A stretch of 64,000 nucleotides of DNA from CAWGHZ01 sp963775315 (lineage in GTDB: Bacteria; Pseudomonadota; Alphaproteobacteria; MPNO01; DASWLB01), in contig CAVZIN010000007.1 in NCBI GenBank assembly GCA_963775315.1, positions 1 through 64,000 of the forward strand, written 5' to 3'. Below are positions 25,914 to 34,395 of this stretch, one piece after another; the stretch's first letter is position 1; every line of letters starts with the position of its first letter. The notes beneath the pieces are model-generated. The model was not told where the DNA came from, did not search any database, and worked only from the letters and a program-made list of their open reading frames with translations. Position numbers and translations under genes: made by a program.

Positions 25914-26543
25914 CTAATCCTTGGCAGTGCCGGCGCGGACCAGGCGCGGCTTCGGCCGCGCCGCGGCCGGGTGGCTTACCCCGACGCGGGACCATTCGAC
26001 CGGCGGACCGCTGGTGAACAGATGGGAGAACTCGCGGTGCCAGGCGAGCTCCGCTTCGAGGCGGAGTTCGCCGTGGCGCATCAGTGCCTCCTCGACCGGG
26101 CCGAGCTGGCCCTGCGCCTTGAGGCGCTGGCGGTCGGCGACCAGGTTGTCGCGCGCCGCGGCGAGACGCTGGGCGCGCCGCGCGATCAGCTCGGCGACGT
26201 CGTCCCACGGCAGCGCATCGGCCACCAGCAGCGCCACGTCGAACGCCTCGGTCCGGACATAGCCGTCCTGCAGCGCGCCGGTCAGCAGGATGCCCAGCTC
26301 CTTGCGCCCCTCGTCGGTGATCGCGTAGACGGTGCGGGCGGGAAGCCGGCCGTCCCGCTCGGTCGAGACGATCTCGACCAACCCCTCTCCTGCCAGCCGG
26401 TTGAGCGTGCCGTAGAGCGCGCCGGGCTTCACCCCGGCCCAGTCCTGCATGTCGCGCAGTTCCGCCTCGCGGCGGATCTGGTGGCCATGCATCGGCCCAT
26501 GGTTGAGCATGCCGAGAACGAGGAGGCGTCCGATGGAGATCAT
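25914..26543 (-). CDS. PadR-family transcriptional regulator
   Basis: The 209-residue protein has the PadR winged helix (RLLVLGMLNHGPMHGHQI, GVKPGALYGTLNRLAGEG, RTVYAITDEGRKEL) plus a helical C-terminal dimerisation region of the longer PadR type. It is transcribed with the MFS gene and is probably its repressor, released by the exported compound. A promoter with an overlapping palindrome sits directly before its ATG, so autoregulation is likely. The transcript may be leaderless. Confidence 0.9.
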   Translation of the reverse strand: MISIGRLLVLGMLNHGPMHGHQIRREAELRDMQDWAGVKPGALYGTLNRLAGEGLVEIVSTERDGRLPARTVYAITDEGRKELGILLTGALQDGYVRTEAFDVALLVADALPWDDVAELIARRAQRLAAARDNLVADRQRLKAQGQLGPVEEALMRHGELRLEAELAWHREFSHLFTSGPPVEWSRVGVSHPAAARPKPRLVRAGTAKD

Positions 26544-26548
26544 TCGGA

Positions 26549-26578
26549 TACTCTAAAGAGAGTACCCTAAAAAGTCAA
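26549..26578 (-). promoter_or_regulatory. padR-MFS promoter with overlapping operator
   Basis: On the minus strand, TTGACT (26578-26573) and TAGAGT (26555-26550) are separated by exactly 17 nt. The palindrome TACTCT-AAAG-AGAGTA (26549-26564) covers the -10 element and is a good candidate for the PadR operator. About seven bases after the -10 the sequence reaches the padR ATG (26543), which predicts a leaderless mRNA. The -35 overlaps the stop codon of the upstream acetyltransferase gene. Confidence 0.65.
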
Positions 26579-27690
26579 GTGCGGTGCAGCATGGATTTTG
26601 CACTGCGAAAGAATTCTTCCGCCGCGAACTTGAGCTTGCGCCGGCGCGCGACCAGCCAGACCAGCTCGGCCTCATCGCTCGCGAGGCTGGCCTTGTAGCG
26701 CGAATCGCCGGCCAGGAAGTCATAGATCGTGAGGCCGCGCGCGGCGTAGCTCCGCACCGCCAGGGCGTGCGACACGAGCCCCGGCTTCATGGCGTTGTCG
26801 TCCTCGGTGTAGGCGAGGCCGGACTGGTAATTGCAGACGTGGCCGCGCCAGACGAGGTTGTAGAGGATGCCGACGGTTTCCGTACCGGCCGTGACGCGCG
26901 CGATCTCGGCCGCGCCCGCGGGAACGGCATCGGCGATCAGCCGGCGGTGGAACGCTGCGAAGAACGGGTTGCCAAAGCTGCCCGGCATGCCGCGCCGGGT
27001 CCAAGTCGCCTGGTGCAGCGTCGCCATCTCCTCGAACCAGGCCAAGGCTTCGGCGGTGTCGCGTGCGGGCGTGAAGGCGAGCGGGCCGGACGCCTCGTAG
27101 CGGCGCATGGCGCGGCGAAGCTGGGCGCGGGTGTTGCGGCTGAGGAGGTCGAGGTAGTCGCCGCCGTCCCGCACGCGGGCGAGGTCGACAAATCGGGAAG
27201 GCGAGCGTGCTTGGAGCCGCGTCGCCAGCCCCTCGGCGCGGGCAAATCCGGCATAGTCGCGGGCGTCGTCGGTCGCGGCGATGCCGCCGAGCACCAACTC
27301 GTCCCACCCCGCCACCTCGCGCACCAGGAAAGCGATTGCGGCGCGCGCCACCTCGCCCGCGCAGGTCGCGTCGGCGAGGATGCCGTTCCACTCGACGGCC
27401 AGCACGTCGCGTTCGGCACGCCCCGTCTCGTTGAGGCAGAGCCGGTGCGCGACCAGAAGGCCGTGGCGCCGCTCGGTCGCGCGGCCAAGCGCGGCGAGCC
27501 CGACGATCGCGCCTGCGCGACGGATGGTGAGGATCTCCGGCCGCTCCGCCGCCGCCAGCGCGGCTAGCCAGCTTCCGATCCAGTGCCAGGAGAGGAAGAC
27601 GCTTCCCTCCGCGCGGGCCTCCAGCGCGCGCCAGTCTTCACCGAGCGCGTCGAGCGGGCCGCACGCGGCAAGGGTGACCTCGATCGCCAC
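26575..27690 (-). CDS. CelD/BcsL-like GNAT acetyltransferase
   Basis: The 371-residue protein contains two GNAT-like halves as in the CelD/BcsL and FemAB-like proteins (FLSWHWIGSWLAAL near the N-terminus; RNTRAQLRRAMRRYEASGPL; GILYNLVWRGHVCNYQSGL; KPGLVSHALAVRSYAARG; YDFLAGDSRYKASL). These enzymes transfer acyl groups during polysaccharide or cell-surface synthesis; the substrate here is unknown. It starts at GTG 27690. An IS5-family element now sits 2 bp before its start, cutting it off from the upstream acetyltransferase gene with which it was coupled. Confidence 0.8.
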   Translation of the reverse strand: MAIEVTLAACGPLDALGEDWRALEARAEGSVFLSWHWIGSWLAALAAAERPEILTIRRAGAIVGLAALGRATERRHGLLVAHRLCLNETGRAERDVLAVEWNGILADATCAGEVARAAIAFLVREVAGWDELVLGGIAATDDARDYAGFARAEGLATRLQARSPSRFVDLARVRDGGDYLDLLSRNTRAQLRRAMRRYEASGPLAFTPARDTAEALAWFEEMATLHQATWTRRGMPGSFGNPFFAAFHRRLIADAVPAGAAEIARVTAGTETVGILYNLVWRGHVCNYQSGLAYTEDDNAMKPGLVSHALAVRSYAARGLTIYDFLAGDSRYKASLASDEAELVWLVARRRKLKFAAEEFFRSAKSMLHRT

Positions 27691-27696
27691 GTCTAG

Positions 27697-28533
27697 GTCA
27701 TGTACCCATAAAGGGGATTCCCTTTATGGGCGGGGTGTGATTCAAGCTTCCAAACGGTGGGAGCTTGAAGATGGCGCGCTTCGATTTGACCGATGCGGAA
27801 TGGACGATCATCCAGCCGCTGCTGCCGAACAAGCCGCGCGGCGTGCCGCGGGTGGACGACCGGCGTGTGGTGAACGGGATCTTCCACATCCTGCGCACAG
27901 GCGCGCCGTGGCGTGACCTGCCGGAACGGTACGGCCCGTACACCACGGTCTACAATCGCTTCAACCGCTGGGCCAAAGCAGGGGTGTGGCTCAAGGTGTT
28001 CGAGGCTTTGAAGGCCGGCTCGCCCACGTCGCTTCATCTGATCGACTCCTCGATCGTGCGCGCCCACCAGCACGCGGCCGGCGGTAAAAAGGGGGCGCGG
28101 ATCACGCCATCGGCCGTTCTCGTGGAGGACTGACCACCAAAATCCACGTCGTGGTGGATCGTCACGGCCTGCCTGTGCGCCTGCTGCTCACCCCCGGCCA
28201 GGCCTCGGACAAGACCACCTTCCCGGCCCTGGTCGAGGGACTGGCGCTCGCTCGTCACGTCGTTGCCGACCGCGGCTACTTCGCGGCCACCATTATCGCG
28301 CTCATCGAAGCCGCTGGCGCCTTCGCCCACATCCCGTCGCAGAGCAACGTCCGGGTCCGCCGTGTCGTTGACCGCCAGATTTACCGCCAGCGCAACCTCG
28401 TCGAACGCTTCTTCAACCGGCTCAAGCACTTCCGGCGCATCGCCACGCGCTATGACAAGCTCGCGCGAAACTTCCTCGCCGCCGTCGCCCTCGCTTCCAT
28501 ACGGCTCCGCATCAACCATTATGAGTCCACGAC
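27697..28533. mobile_element. IS5-family (IS427-type) insertion sequence
   Basis: The 18-bp terminal repeats are GTCATGTACCCATAAAGG (left) and GTCGTGGACTCATAATGG (right, reverse complement), with four mismatches. The 837-bp element is flanked by a CTAG target duplication at 27693-27696 and 28534-28537. It carries a two-frame transposase gene. The clean duplication and complete ends indicate a recent insertion. Confidence 0.9.
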
Positions 28534-28537
28534 CTAG
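27765..28537 (+). CDS. IS5-family transposase with -1 frameshift
   Basis: The first frame (27765-28133, MKMARFDLTDAEW) gives the N-terminal domain and first Asp (HLIDSSIVRAHQHAAGGKKG). The second frame, about 28091-28537, continues (ADHAIGRSRGGLTTKIHVVV) with VVADRGYF and a C-terminal glutamate region (RQRNLVERFFNRLKHFRRIA). The -1 shift occurs at AAAAAGGGGG (28086-28095), a run at which IS427-type elements are known to frameshift. The TAG stop is supplied by the CTAG target duplication. The two products together look complete. Confidence 0.87.
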
Positions 28538-29709
28538 CCGGCGCCGGGGGGCGCGCGCCGCAGTGCGCGGGCGAGCCGGGTGCGCGCCGGGCGCAGCACG
28601 TCGCCGACCCGGCTGCGCGCGGCGAGCGACAGACCGGTCAGGGTGCGCGTGCTCGCCGCCTCGATCGCCACGATGGCGCGCTCCGAATCCATCCAGTCGC
28701 GCTTGTAGGGTTCCGGTCCGACACCGTAATCGAGCTCGGTGACGCGCACCTCGTCCATGATGCGGCGCGCGGTGTCGCGCGTCAGGATCGAGCCCGGCGA
28801 GAAATCCTTGAAGGCCTCGTCATAGGCGAGCTTGTAGATGATCGCCTTGCCGGCGAACACCACCCAGATCTGCGCGGCCGCGGGCCGATCGTCGACGTAG
28901 AGCGCCGACAGCCACAGCACCCCCAACCGGCCGGCCATGCGGCAGAACGCGCGCACGAAGCGCGGAAATATCTCGGGCTCCTTCCAGCTTCCGACATAGA
29001 CGCGGTCGTAATCGTCGAGCAGCGTGTCCGAATGGCCCCGGTGGACGGCGATGCGCACCTCGTGCGCCGCGCGCAGCTTCTTCTCGCGCCGCCGGATCGT
29101 GTTGCGGAGCTGCGACGGCCGGCCGGCGAAATAGGCATCGAACCCGGCTTCTTGGAGCGGGTGGTGGCGGTTGACCGACTGGCTGTAGCGGTGCATCGCA
29201 AAGCCCGCCGCGCGGAACGAGTCCTCGAGCAGGGCCGTGCGCGGGTCGGTCGCCATCAGTGTGCGGAAATTGAGGGCGTGCCAGCGCGGCCGCTCGGCGG
29301 CGACGAACCGAGCGAGGGCCCCCACCAGCGCCGGGCGGTCGCGCGTGCCCGGGGCGAACACCGGCCCGAACGACATGGTGAAGAAATTGCCGAGGCTCCA
29401 GAGCACTCGATTGCGGCGGTCGGCGCCGCAGAACAGGAATGCCGTGCCGGCGTGCCCGGCGTCGGCCACGTAGACGCGGATCTCCATCGCGGGGTCGAAG
29501 CCGTGGTCCGCGACGCAGCGGAACCAGTCGAGCGTGTCGAACGGGTCGGGCTGGGCGGCCGCATCGAGGGCCGCGCCGTAGGCGGTGCGCAGTGTGTCCA
29601 AATCGGTGAAGAGGCGGACGGCGGGCCCGGCGGTTCGGCCCAGGGCGCCCGGCGCCTCGTCGGTCGCGACGGTCGCCGCTGGCGCGGCCGGGCGGAACGA
29701 GTTGGCCAT
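28534..29709 (-). CDS. GNAT/FemAB-like acetyltransferase
   Basis: The 391-residue protein resembles CelD/BcsL-type acyltransferases: an N-terminal part (DPFDTLDWFRCVADHG), then SQLRNTIRRREKKLRAAHEV, an acceptor-binding region (LGVLWLSALYVDDRPAAAQI) and FKDFSPGSILTRDTARRIM. The chosen start is ATG 29709 (MANSFRP); a start 12 codons upstream is possible. Its stop is formed by the CTAG target duplication of the adjacent IS5 element. It originally lay 2 bp upstream of the acetyltransferase gene at 26575, so the two were probably one transcript. Confidence 0.8.
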   Translation of the reverse strand: MANSFRPAAPAATVATDEAPGALGRTAGPAVRLFTDLDTLRTAYGAALDAAAQPDPFDTLDWFRCVADHGFDPAMEIRVYVADAGHAGTAFLFCGADRRNRVLWSLGNFFTMSFGPVFAPGTRDRPALVGALARFVAAERPRWHALNFRTLMATDPRTALLEDSFRAAGFAMHRYSQSVNRHHPLQEAGFDAYFAGRPSQLRNTIRRREKKLRAAHEVRIAVHRGHSDTLLDDYDRVYVGSWKEPEIFPRFVRAFCRMAGRLGVLWLSALYVDDRPAAAQIWVVFAGKAIIYKLAYDEAFKDFSPGSILTRDTARRIMDEVRVTELDYGVGPEPYKRDWMDSERAIVAIEAASTRTLTGLSLAARSRVGDVLRPARTRLARALRRAPPGAG

Positions 29710-29765
29710 GGGCGGAAGGTACGGCCGGGGCTTCGGGCGCGTCAACGTCCGCGCCGCAGGGACCT

Positions 29766-30866
29766 CTATACGTTGAAGCGGAACAGGATCACGTCGCCGT
29801 CGGCTACCACGTATTCGCGCCCCTCGAGCCGCATCTTGCCGGCGGCCTTGGCGCCCTGCTCGCCACCGGCGGCGACATAGTCGTCATAGGCGATCACCTC
29901 GGCCGCGATGAAGCCACGCTCGAAGTCGGTGTGGATCACCGCCGCGGCCTGGGGCGCCCTGGTGCCGCGCGAGATGGTCCAGGCGCGCGCCTCCTTGGGC
30001 CCGGCGGTGAAGTAGGTGATCAGGTCGAGCAGGTCGTAGCCGGCGCGGATCACCTTGGCGAGGCCGGTCTCGGCGAGACCCAGCGAGGCGAGGAACTCCG
30101 CGCGCTCGGCGCGGTCGGAAAGCTGCGCCACCTCGGCCTCGATGGCGGCGGAGACGACGACCGAGCCGGCGCCCTTTTCCGCCGCCATCTTGGCGACCCG
30201 CTCGGACTGGGCGTTGCCGGTGGCGGCCGCGCCCTCCTCGACGTTGCAGACGTAAAGGACGGGCTTCGCGGTCAGGAGCTGCATGCCGCGCAGCACGGCG
30301 CGGTCGGCCTCGTCGAGCGGCACTGAGCGCGCGGGCTTGCCGTCGGCGAGCGCGGCCTTCGCCTTCTCGGCGATGGCGAGCTGGGTGCGCGCCTCCTTGT
30401 CGTTGCCGCGCGCGCGCTTGGTGAGCCCGTCGATCCGCCGCTCCAGGCTTTCGAGGTCGGCGAGCATCAGCTCGGTCTCGACCGTCTCCGCATCGGCGAC
30501 GGGATCGACCCTGCCCGCGGCATGGATAACGTTGTCGTCGTCGAAACAGCGCACGACGTGGGCGATGGCGTCCACCTCGCGGATATGGGCGAGGAAGCGG
30601 TTGCCGAGCCCTTCGCCGCGCGACGCGCCCGCGACCAGCCCCGCGATGTCGACGAAATCGAGCCGCGTCGGCACGACCTGCTTCGACTGGGCGAGGCGGG
30701 CGAGCACGTCGAGCCGCTCGTCCGGCACGGCGGCGCGGCCGACATTGGGCTCGATGGTGGTGAAAGCGTAGTTCGCCGACTCGGCGGCGAGCGTCGCCGT
30801 CAGCGCATTGAATAGGGTCGACTTGCCGACGTTGGGTAGCCCAACGATGCCGCAGGAAAAGCCCAT
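29766..30866 (-). CDS. ychF: Ribosome-binding P-loop ATPase YchF/OLA1
   Basis: The 366-residue TRAFAC-class protein has G1 GLPNVGKSTLFNAL, G2/G3 (YAFTTIEPNVG; DFVDIAGLVAGASRGEGLGN) and the YchF-specific coiled coil and TGS domain at the C-terminus (EARAWTISRGTRAPQAA; IHTDFERGFIAAEVI). YchF binds ribosomes and is involved in stress and translation control. Its start overlaps the pth stop by one base. The prs-rplY-pth-ychF order is conserved in many bacteria. Confidence 0.96.
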   Translation of the reverse strand: MGFSCGIVGLPNVGKSTLFNALTATLAAESANYAFTTIEPNVGRAAVPDERLDVLARLAQSKQVVPTRLDFVDIAGLVAGASRGEGLGNRFLAHIREVDAIAHVVRCFDDDNVIHAAGRVDPVADAETVETELMLADLESLERRIDGLTKRARGNDKEARTQLAIAEKAKAALADGKPARSVPLDEADRAVLRGMQLLTAKPVLYVCNVEEGAAATGNAQSERVAKMAAEKGAGSVVVSAAIEAEVAQLSDRAERAEFLASLGLAETGLAKVIRAGYDLLDLITYFTAGPKEARAWTISRGTRAPQAAAVIHTDFERGFIAAEVIAYDDYVAAGGEQGAKAAGKMRLEGREYVVADGDVILFRFNV

Positions 30867-31480
30867 CAGCCGGCGTCCTTGTCGGCTGCGCCGTCCTCGG
30901 CGTTGCCGAATTTCGGCGCTGGGGCGAGCATCGCCACCCGGCTCATGAAGGCCGGATCGTCGCCCGCGATCAGCAGCGGCAGCGCTTCGGCCACGGCCTC
31001 CAGCATCTTGGAGACCCAGGCAATGTCGTCGCGGTCGAAATCGTGCAGCACGTGGCCCAGCACGAATGCCTTGCCGGGGTGGCCGACGCCCAGCCGCACG
31101 CGGCAGAAATCGGGGCCGATATGGGCGGCGATCGAGCGCAGCCCGTTATGCCCGGCGAGTCCGCCGCCGCGCTTGGCGCGCACCTTGCCGGGCGCGAGGT
31201 CGATCTCGTCGTGCAGCACGATCACGTCCTTCGGCGGGATCTTGTGGAAACGCGCGGCCTGACCCACGGACCGGCCCGACTCGTTCATGTAGGTCTGCGG
31301 CTTGAGGGCCAGCACCTTCTCGCCGGCGACCGTGCCTTCGGCCGTCTCTGCGTCGAACTTCGCGCGCGCACCGCCGAAGCCGTAGTGCCGGCGCACCTCG
31401 TCCAGCGCCATGAAGCCTACGTTGTGGCGGTTGGCGGCGTAGCCCGGCCCGGGATTGCCCAGGCCGACCAGGAGCAGCAT
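30866..31480 (-). CDS. pth: Peptidyl-tRNA hydrolase
   Basis: Pth recycles peptidyl-tRNA that drops off ribosomes. The 204-residue protein shows GLGNPGPGYAANRHNVGF (catalytic His in RHNVG), QTYMNESG, LHDEIDLAPGKVR and GGLAGHNGLRSI. The start is ATG 31480 (MLLLVGLGNPG); an upstream extension in the same frame runs through a repeat-containing spacer and is not family-like. It lies between rplY and ychF. Confidence 0.96.
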   Translation of the reverse strand: MLLLVGLGNPGPGYAANRHNVGFMALDEVRRHYGFGGARAKFDAETAEGTVAGEKVLALKPQTYMNESGRSVGQAARFHKIPPKDVIVLHDEIDLAPGKVRAKRGGGLAGHNGLRSIAAHIGPDFCRVRLGVGHPGKAFVLGHVLHDFDRDDIAWVSKMLEAVAEALPLLIAGDDPAFMSRVAMLAPAPKFGNAEDGAADKDAG

Positions 31481-31570
31481 CGCGGTCGCATCCCCTTCAT
31501 CACCCTCCCCGTGCAAGGGGAAGGTCGGCCGCCGCTGAGCGGGCGCCGGGTGGGGGCCGACCCCACCTGT

Positions 31571-31591
31571 CCTCCCCCTTTCCGGGGGAGG
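31571..31591. repeat. CT-rich/GA-rich hairpin between rplY and pth
   Basis: CCTCCCCC (31571-31578) and GGGGGAGG (31584-31591) form a perfect 8-bp stem with a 5-nt loop. A second CTCCCC/GGGGA pair lies nearby at about 31507-31522. It is similar to the elements at 23273 and 42443. It could attenuate or process the rplY-pth transcript. Confidence 0.4.
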
Positions 31592-31636
31592 GACGCATGA
31601 CAAAAGCCGAACGAGCCCCGGCGGCGAAACGCGAGG

Positions 31637-32332
31637 CTAGGACTTGCCGCCGCCCGCAGCCGCGCCGGCGGCCGGCTTCGCGCCCTCGGCGGCAGACGCT
31701 GCGGCGCCCTCGGCACCCGCGGCCGCCCCCTCGCCCTCGGCCGGGCGGGCCGCCTCCTCCACCATGACGGTGGGGGCGGCGATGGTGGCGATGGTGAAGT
31801 CGCGCTCGGTGATGGTGGGCGTCACGCCCTCGGGAAGCTGCAGGTGGCTCGCATGGATCGAGGTGCCGATCTCGAGCCCGGCGAGGTCGAACGAGAAATG
31901 GGTCGGGATCGCGGCGGCGCGGCAGCGCACCTCGATCACGTGGCGCACGACGTTCAGCACGCCGCCGCGCTTGATGCCGGGCGAGGCCGCCTCGTTCTCG
32001 AAATGCACAGGAACGTCGACCGTGACCTCGGTCTCGTCGGTCGCGCGCATCAGGTCGACGTGGATCGCGGCGTCGGTCAGCGGGTGAAGCTGCACCTCGC
32101 GCGGCAGAACGCGGAGCTTCTGGCCGCCGAGGTCGATATCGAGCAGGCGGTTGAAGAAGCCGGGCCGGGTGCGCACCTGGTCGAGCAGCCGCTGGTCGAG
32201 CTGGATCGGCAACGGCTCCTCGCCGACGCCGTAGATGATGCCGGGAACCTGGCCCAGCCGGCGCGCCGCGCGGGCGCCGCCCGTGCCGGGCCGTTCGCGG
32301 CGCTGGGCGCCGATCGTTGCGACGTCAGCCAT
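31637..32332 (-). CDS. rplY: 50S ribosomal protein L25 (Ctc form)
   Basis: The 231-residue protein is the long L25/TL5/Ctc type that binds 5S rRNA. The N-terminal domain has GARAARRLGQVPGIIYG and HPLTDAAIHVDLMR; the C-terminal beta domain follows (PSGxIKRGG-type SPGIKRGGVLNVVRH, HASHLQLPEG). The tail is a low-complexity Ala/Gly/Glu extension common in alphaproteobacteria. The start is ATG 32332 (MADVATIG). Confidence 0.95.
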   Translation of the reverse strand: MADVATIGAQRRERPGTGGARAARRLGQVPGIIYGVGEEPLPIQLDQRLLDQVRTRPGFFNRLLDIDLGGQKLRVLPREVQLHPLTDAAIHVDLMRATDETEVTVDVPVHFENEAASPGIKRGGVLNVVRHVIEVRCRAAAIPTHFSFDLAGLEIGTSIHASHLQLPEGVTPTITERDFTIATIAAPTVMVEEAARPAEGEGAAAGAEGAAASAAEGAKPAAGAAAGGGKS

Positions 32333-32415
32333 GGGATCGTGCTCCTTCAAACGACCGAAACCGGGCGGGGTGCCGCCCGCCCGGAAAGCGCAAGGGTTTA
32401 GCGCCGCCGGCCCGT

Positions 32416-33348
32416 TTAGTCAAACAGCGAGGAGACCGAGGAATCCTCGTGGATGCGGCGGACCGCCTCGCCCATCAAAGGCGAGATCGAGAGCTGGCGG
32501 ATGTTGTTGGAAACGCGCACCGCCTCGGTCGCCTGGATCGAGTTGGTGATCACCAGGCTTTCGAGCGGCGAGGCCGCGACGCGCGCCACCGCGCCGCCCG
32601 ACAGCACGCCATGGCTCACATAGGCGGAAACCGACTTGGCGCCAGAATCCATCAGCGCCTCGGCGGCGTTGCAGAGCGTTCCCGCGGAATCCACGATGTC
32701 GTCGACCAGGATGCAGTCGCGGCCCGCGACCTCGCCGATGATGTTCATCACTTCGGAGACGCCGGCCCGCTCGCGCCTTTTATCGATGATGGCGAGGTCG
32801 GCCTCCAGCCGTTTGGCCATGGCGCGCGCCCGCACAACCCCGCCGACGTCGGGCGAGACCATGGTGAGCTCGGCGCCGTTGTAGCGCTCCTGGATGTCGC
32901 GGACGAACACCGGCGCGGCGAACAAATTGTCGGTCGGAATGTCGAAGAAGCCCTGGATCTGGCCCGCGTGCAGGTCGATGGTCAGCACCCGGTCGGCTCC
33001 GGCCACGGTGATCAGGTTCGCCACCAGCTTGGCCGAGATCGGCGTCCGCGGCGACGACTTCCGGTCCTGGCGGGCGTAGCCGAAATAGGGGATCACCGCC
33101 GTGATGCGCCGGGCCGACGACCGGCGCAGTGCATCGAGCGTGACCAGCAGCTCCATCAGGTTGTCGTTCGCGGGGTACGACGTCGACTGCAGGACGAATG
33201 CGTCCTCGCCGCGCACGTTCTCCTCGATCTCGACGAAGCATTCCATGTCGGAGAACCGCCGGATCGCCGCCCGGGTGAGGGGAACGTTGAGGTAGGCGGC
33301 AATCGCCTCGCTCAACGGGCGATTGGAATTACCGGCGATCAGCTTCAT
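32416..33348 (-). CDS. prs: Ribose-phosphate pyrophosphokinase (PRPP synthase)
   Basis: The enzyme makes PRPP from ribose-5-phosphate and ATP for purine, pyrimidine, histidine and tryptophan synthesis. The 310-residue protein is of class I length, with the ATP-binding loop YFGYARQDRKSSPRTPISAK, the catalytic Lys-Arg region (IIDKRRERAG) and the PRPP-binding site VDDIVDSAGTLCNAAEAL. It leads the prs-rplY-pth-ychF series. Confidence 0.96.
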   Translation of the reverse strand: MKLIAGNSNRPLSEAIAAYLNVPLTRAAIRRFSDMECFVEIEENVRGEDAFVLQSTSYPANDNLMELLVTLDALRRSSARRITAVIPYFGYARQDRKSSPRTPISAKLVANLITVAGADRVLTIDLHAGQIQGFFDIPTDNLFAAPVFVRDIQERYNGAELTMVSPDVGGVVRARAMAKRLEADLAIIDKRRERAGVSEVMNIIGEVAGRDCILVDDIVDSAGTLCNAAEALMDSGAKSVSAYVSHGVLSGGAVARVAASPLESLVITNSIQATEAVRVSNNIRQLSISPLMGEAVRRIHEDSSVSSLFD

Positions 33349-33460
33349 CGGAAATGCTGTCTCCTTGGCCCGGCGGACCCGCGCGGTGTGACAATTTCGG
33401 GACGGCGCGCGGAATGTATCAACCCGTCCCCCGGCTGTAAACGGAATCGACCCGCGCTTG

Positions 33461-34339
33461 TCACCCCCCGCGCGCGGCGGGCGCGGCGGGCAGGCTCCGC
33501 AGCATCTGGAGCACGCCCGGCACCGCCGAATCGCAGATTTCGCGGGCGAGTGGGCCCCACTTTCCGTCGAGCGCGCCCTTCGGCACGGTGTTGTTCTGGG
33601 CGAGCTTCGCGACCTGGGCGCCAGAGGTGTCGAACACGGTCCAGAGGATCTCCACCTCCTCGCGCCCGAGGGCGGCGCGGGTGACGTGCACGCTGCCGGC
33701 GATCACCAGCCCGCGGTCGGTGATCTGGTCCGACACCGGCACCTCGGCCGCCATCAACGCGTCGTGCATGGCGTGCGAAAGGGCGGGATCGCCGTCGCCC
33801 GGCGCCCCCACCACCGGCCAGACGGTCAGCACCGTCTGGCCATCCTTGGTGCCGTCCGCCGCCGCGGCCGGCCCGGCCGGTCCGGCGGGATGGCCCTCGA
33901 CGAAGGCGGCGAGGGTGGGCGCTGCCTGAGAGGCGAGCCCCTGGGCATCGCTGGGCGGCCCCACCGCGTGGGCGGTGCCATGCACCCGCCCCGCACTGTC
34001 GATGAGCCGCCAGTCGATGTCGACCGCGTGGCCCGGCCGCGCCTTCGCGGCGCCGTCGAGGATCAGGCTCAGCCGGTTGCCGGACCTGGTTTCGGCCGGG
34101 ATCTCCGCCTTCTGCAGCGCCGCGACCATGGCGGCTGACAGCGCGTCGGCGTCCGGTTTCGCGAGACCGGCGACGGGGCGGACAACCACCCCGCCGATGT
34201 CCCTCCGGACCAGCAGCTTGTTGGTCCCGTCCTTCACCTCGGGCCGGAATGGCTGCGGTCGCGGCTGGCAGGCGGCAAGGGCCAGCGCGCCGAGCAGCGC
34301 GGCCAGGGCTGCGGCCGATGCGCGGCTAGGAGACCACAC
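33461..34339 (-). CDS. Hypothetical lipoprotein
   Basis: The 292-residue product has a signal peptide ending in a lipobox (LALAAC, Cys24), so it is a predicted outer-membrane or periplasmic lipoprotein. The mature part has two similar-looking halves, each with a Leu/Ala-rich helix and VxIxW-type strands (LSLILDGAAKARPGHAVDID; LVIAGSVHVTRAALGREEVE), suggesting an internal duplication. I recognise no characterised family. It starts at GTG 34339, 14 bp inside a tiny upstream frame, and follows pgeF in the lgt-midA-pgeF operon. Confidence 0.75.
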   Translation of the reverse strand: MWSPSRASAAALAALLGALALAACQPRPQPFRPEVKDGTNKLLVRRDIGGVVVRPVAGLAKPDADALSAAMVAALQKAEIPAETRSGNRLSLILDGAAKARPGHAVDIDWRLIDSAGRVHGTAHAVGPPSDAQGLASQAAPTLAAFVEGHPAGPAGPAAAADGTKDGQTVLTVWPVVGAPGDGDPALSHAMHDALMAAEVPVSDQITDRGLVIAGSVHVTRAALGREEVEILWTVFDTSGAQVAKLAQNNTVPKGALDGKWGPLAREICDSAVPGVLQMLRSLPAAPAARGG

Positions 34340-34394
34340 AGCTCGCCACGAGGGCGCAAAAGACCAGCGCGGTGAAAATGATCAGGTGCGGCAT
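34326..34394 (-). CDS. Possible 22-residue membrane or lipoprotein peptide
   Basis: A tiny frame (MPHLIIFTALVFCALVASC then VVS) starts one base after the pgeF stop and ends inside the start of the lipoprotein gene. It is nearly all hydrophobic and contains a weak lipobox (VASC). The tight packing between two genes argues for translational coupling of the three, but so short a frame can occur by chance. Confidence 0.35.
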   Translation of the reverse strand: MPHLIIFTALVFCALVASCVVS

Positions 34395-34395
34395 C

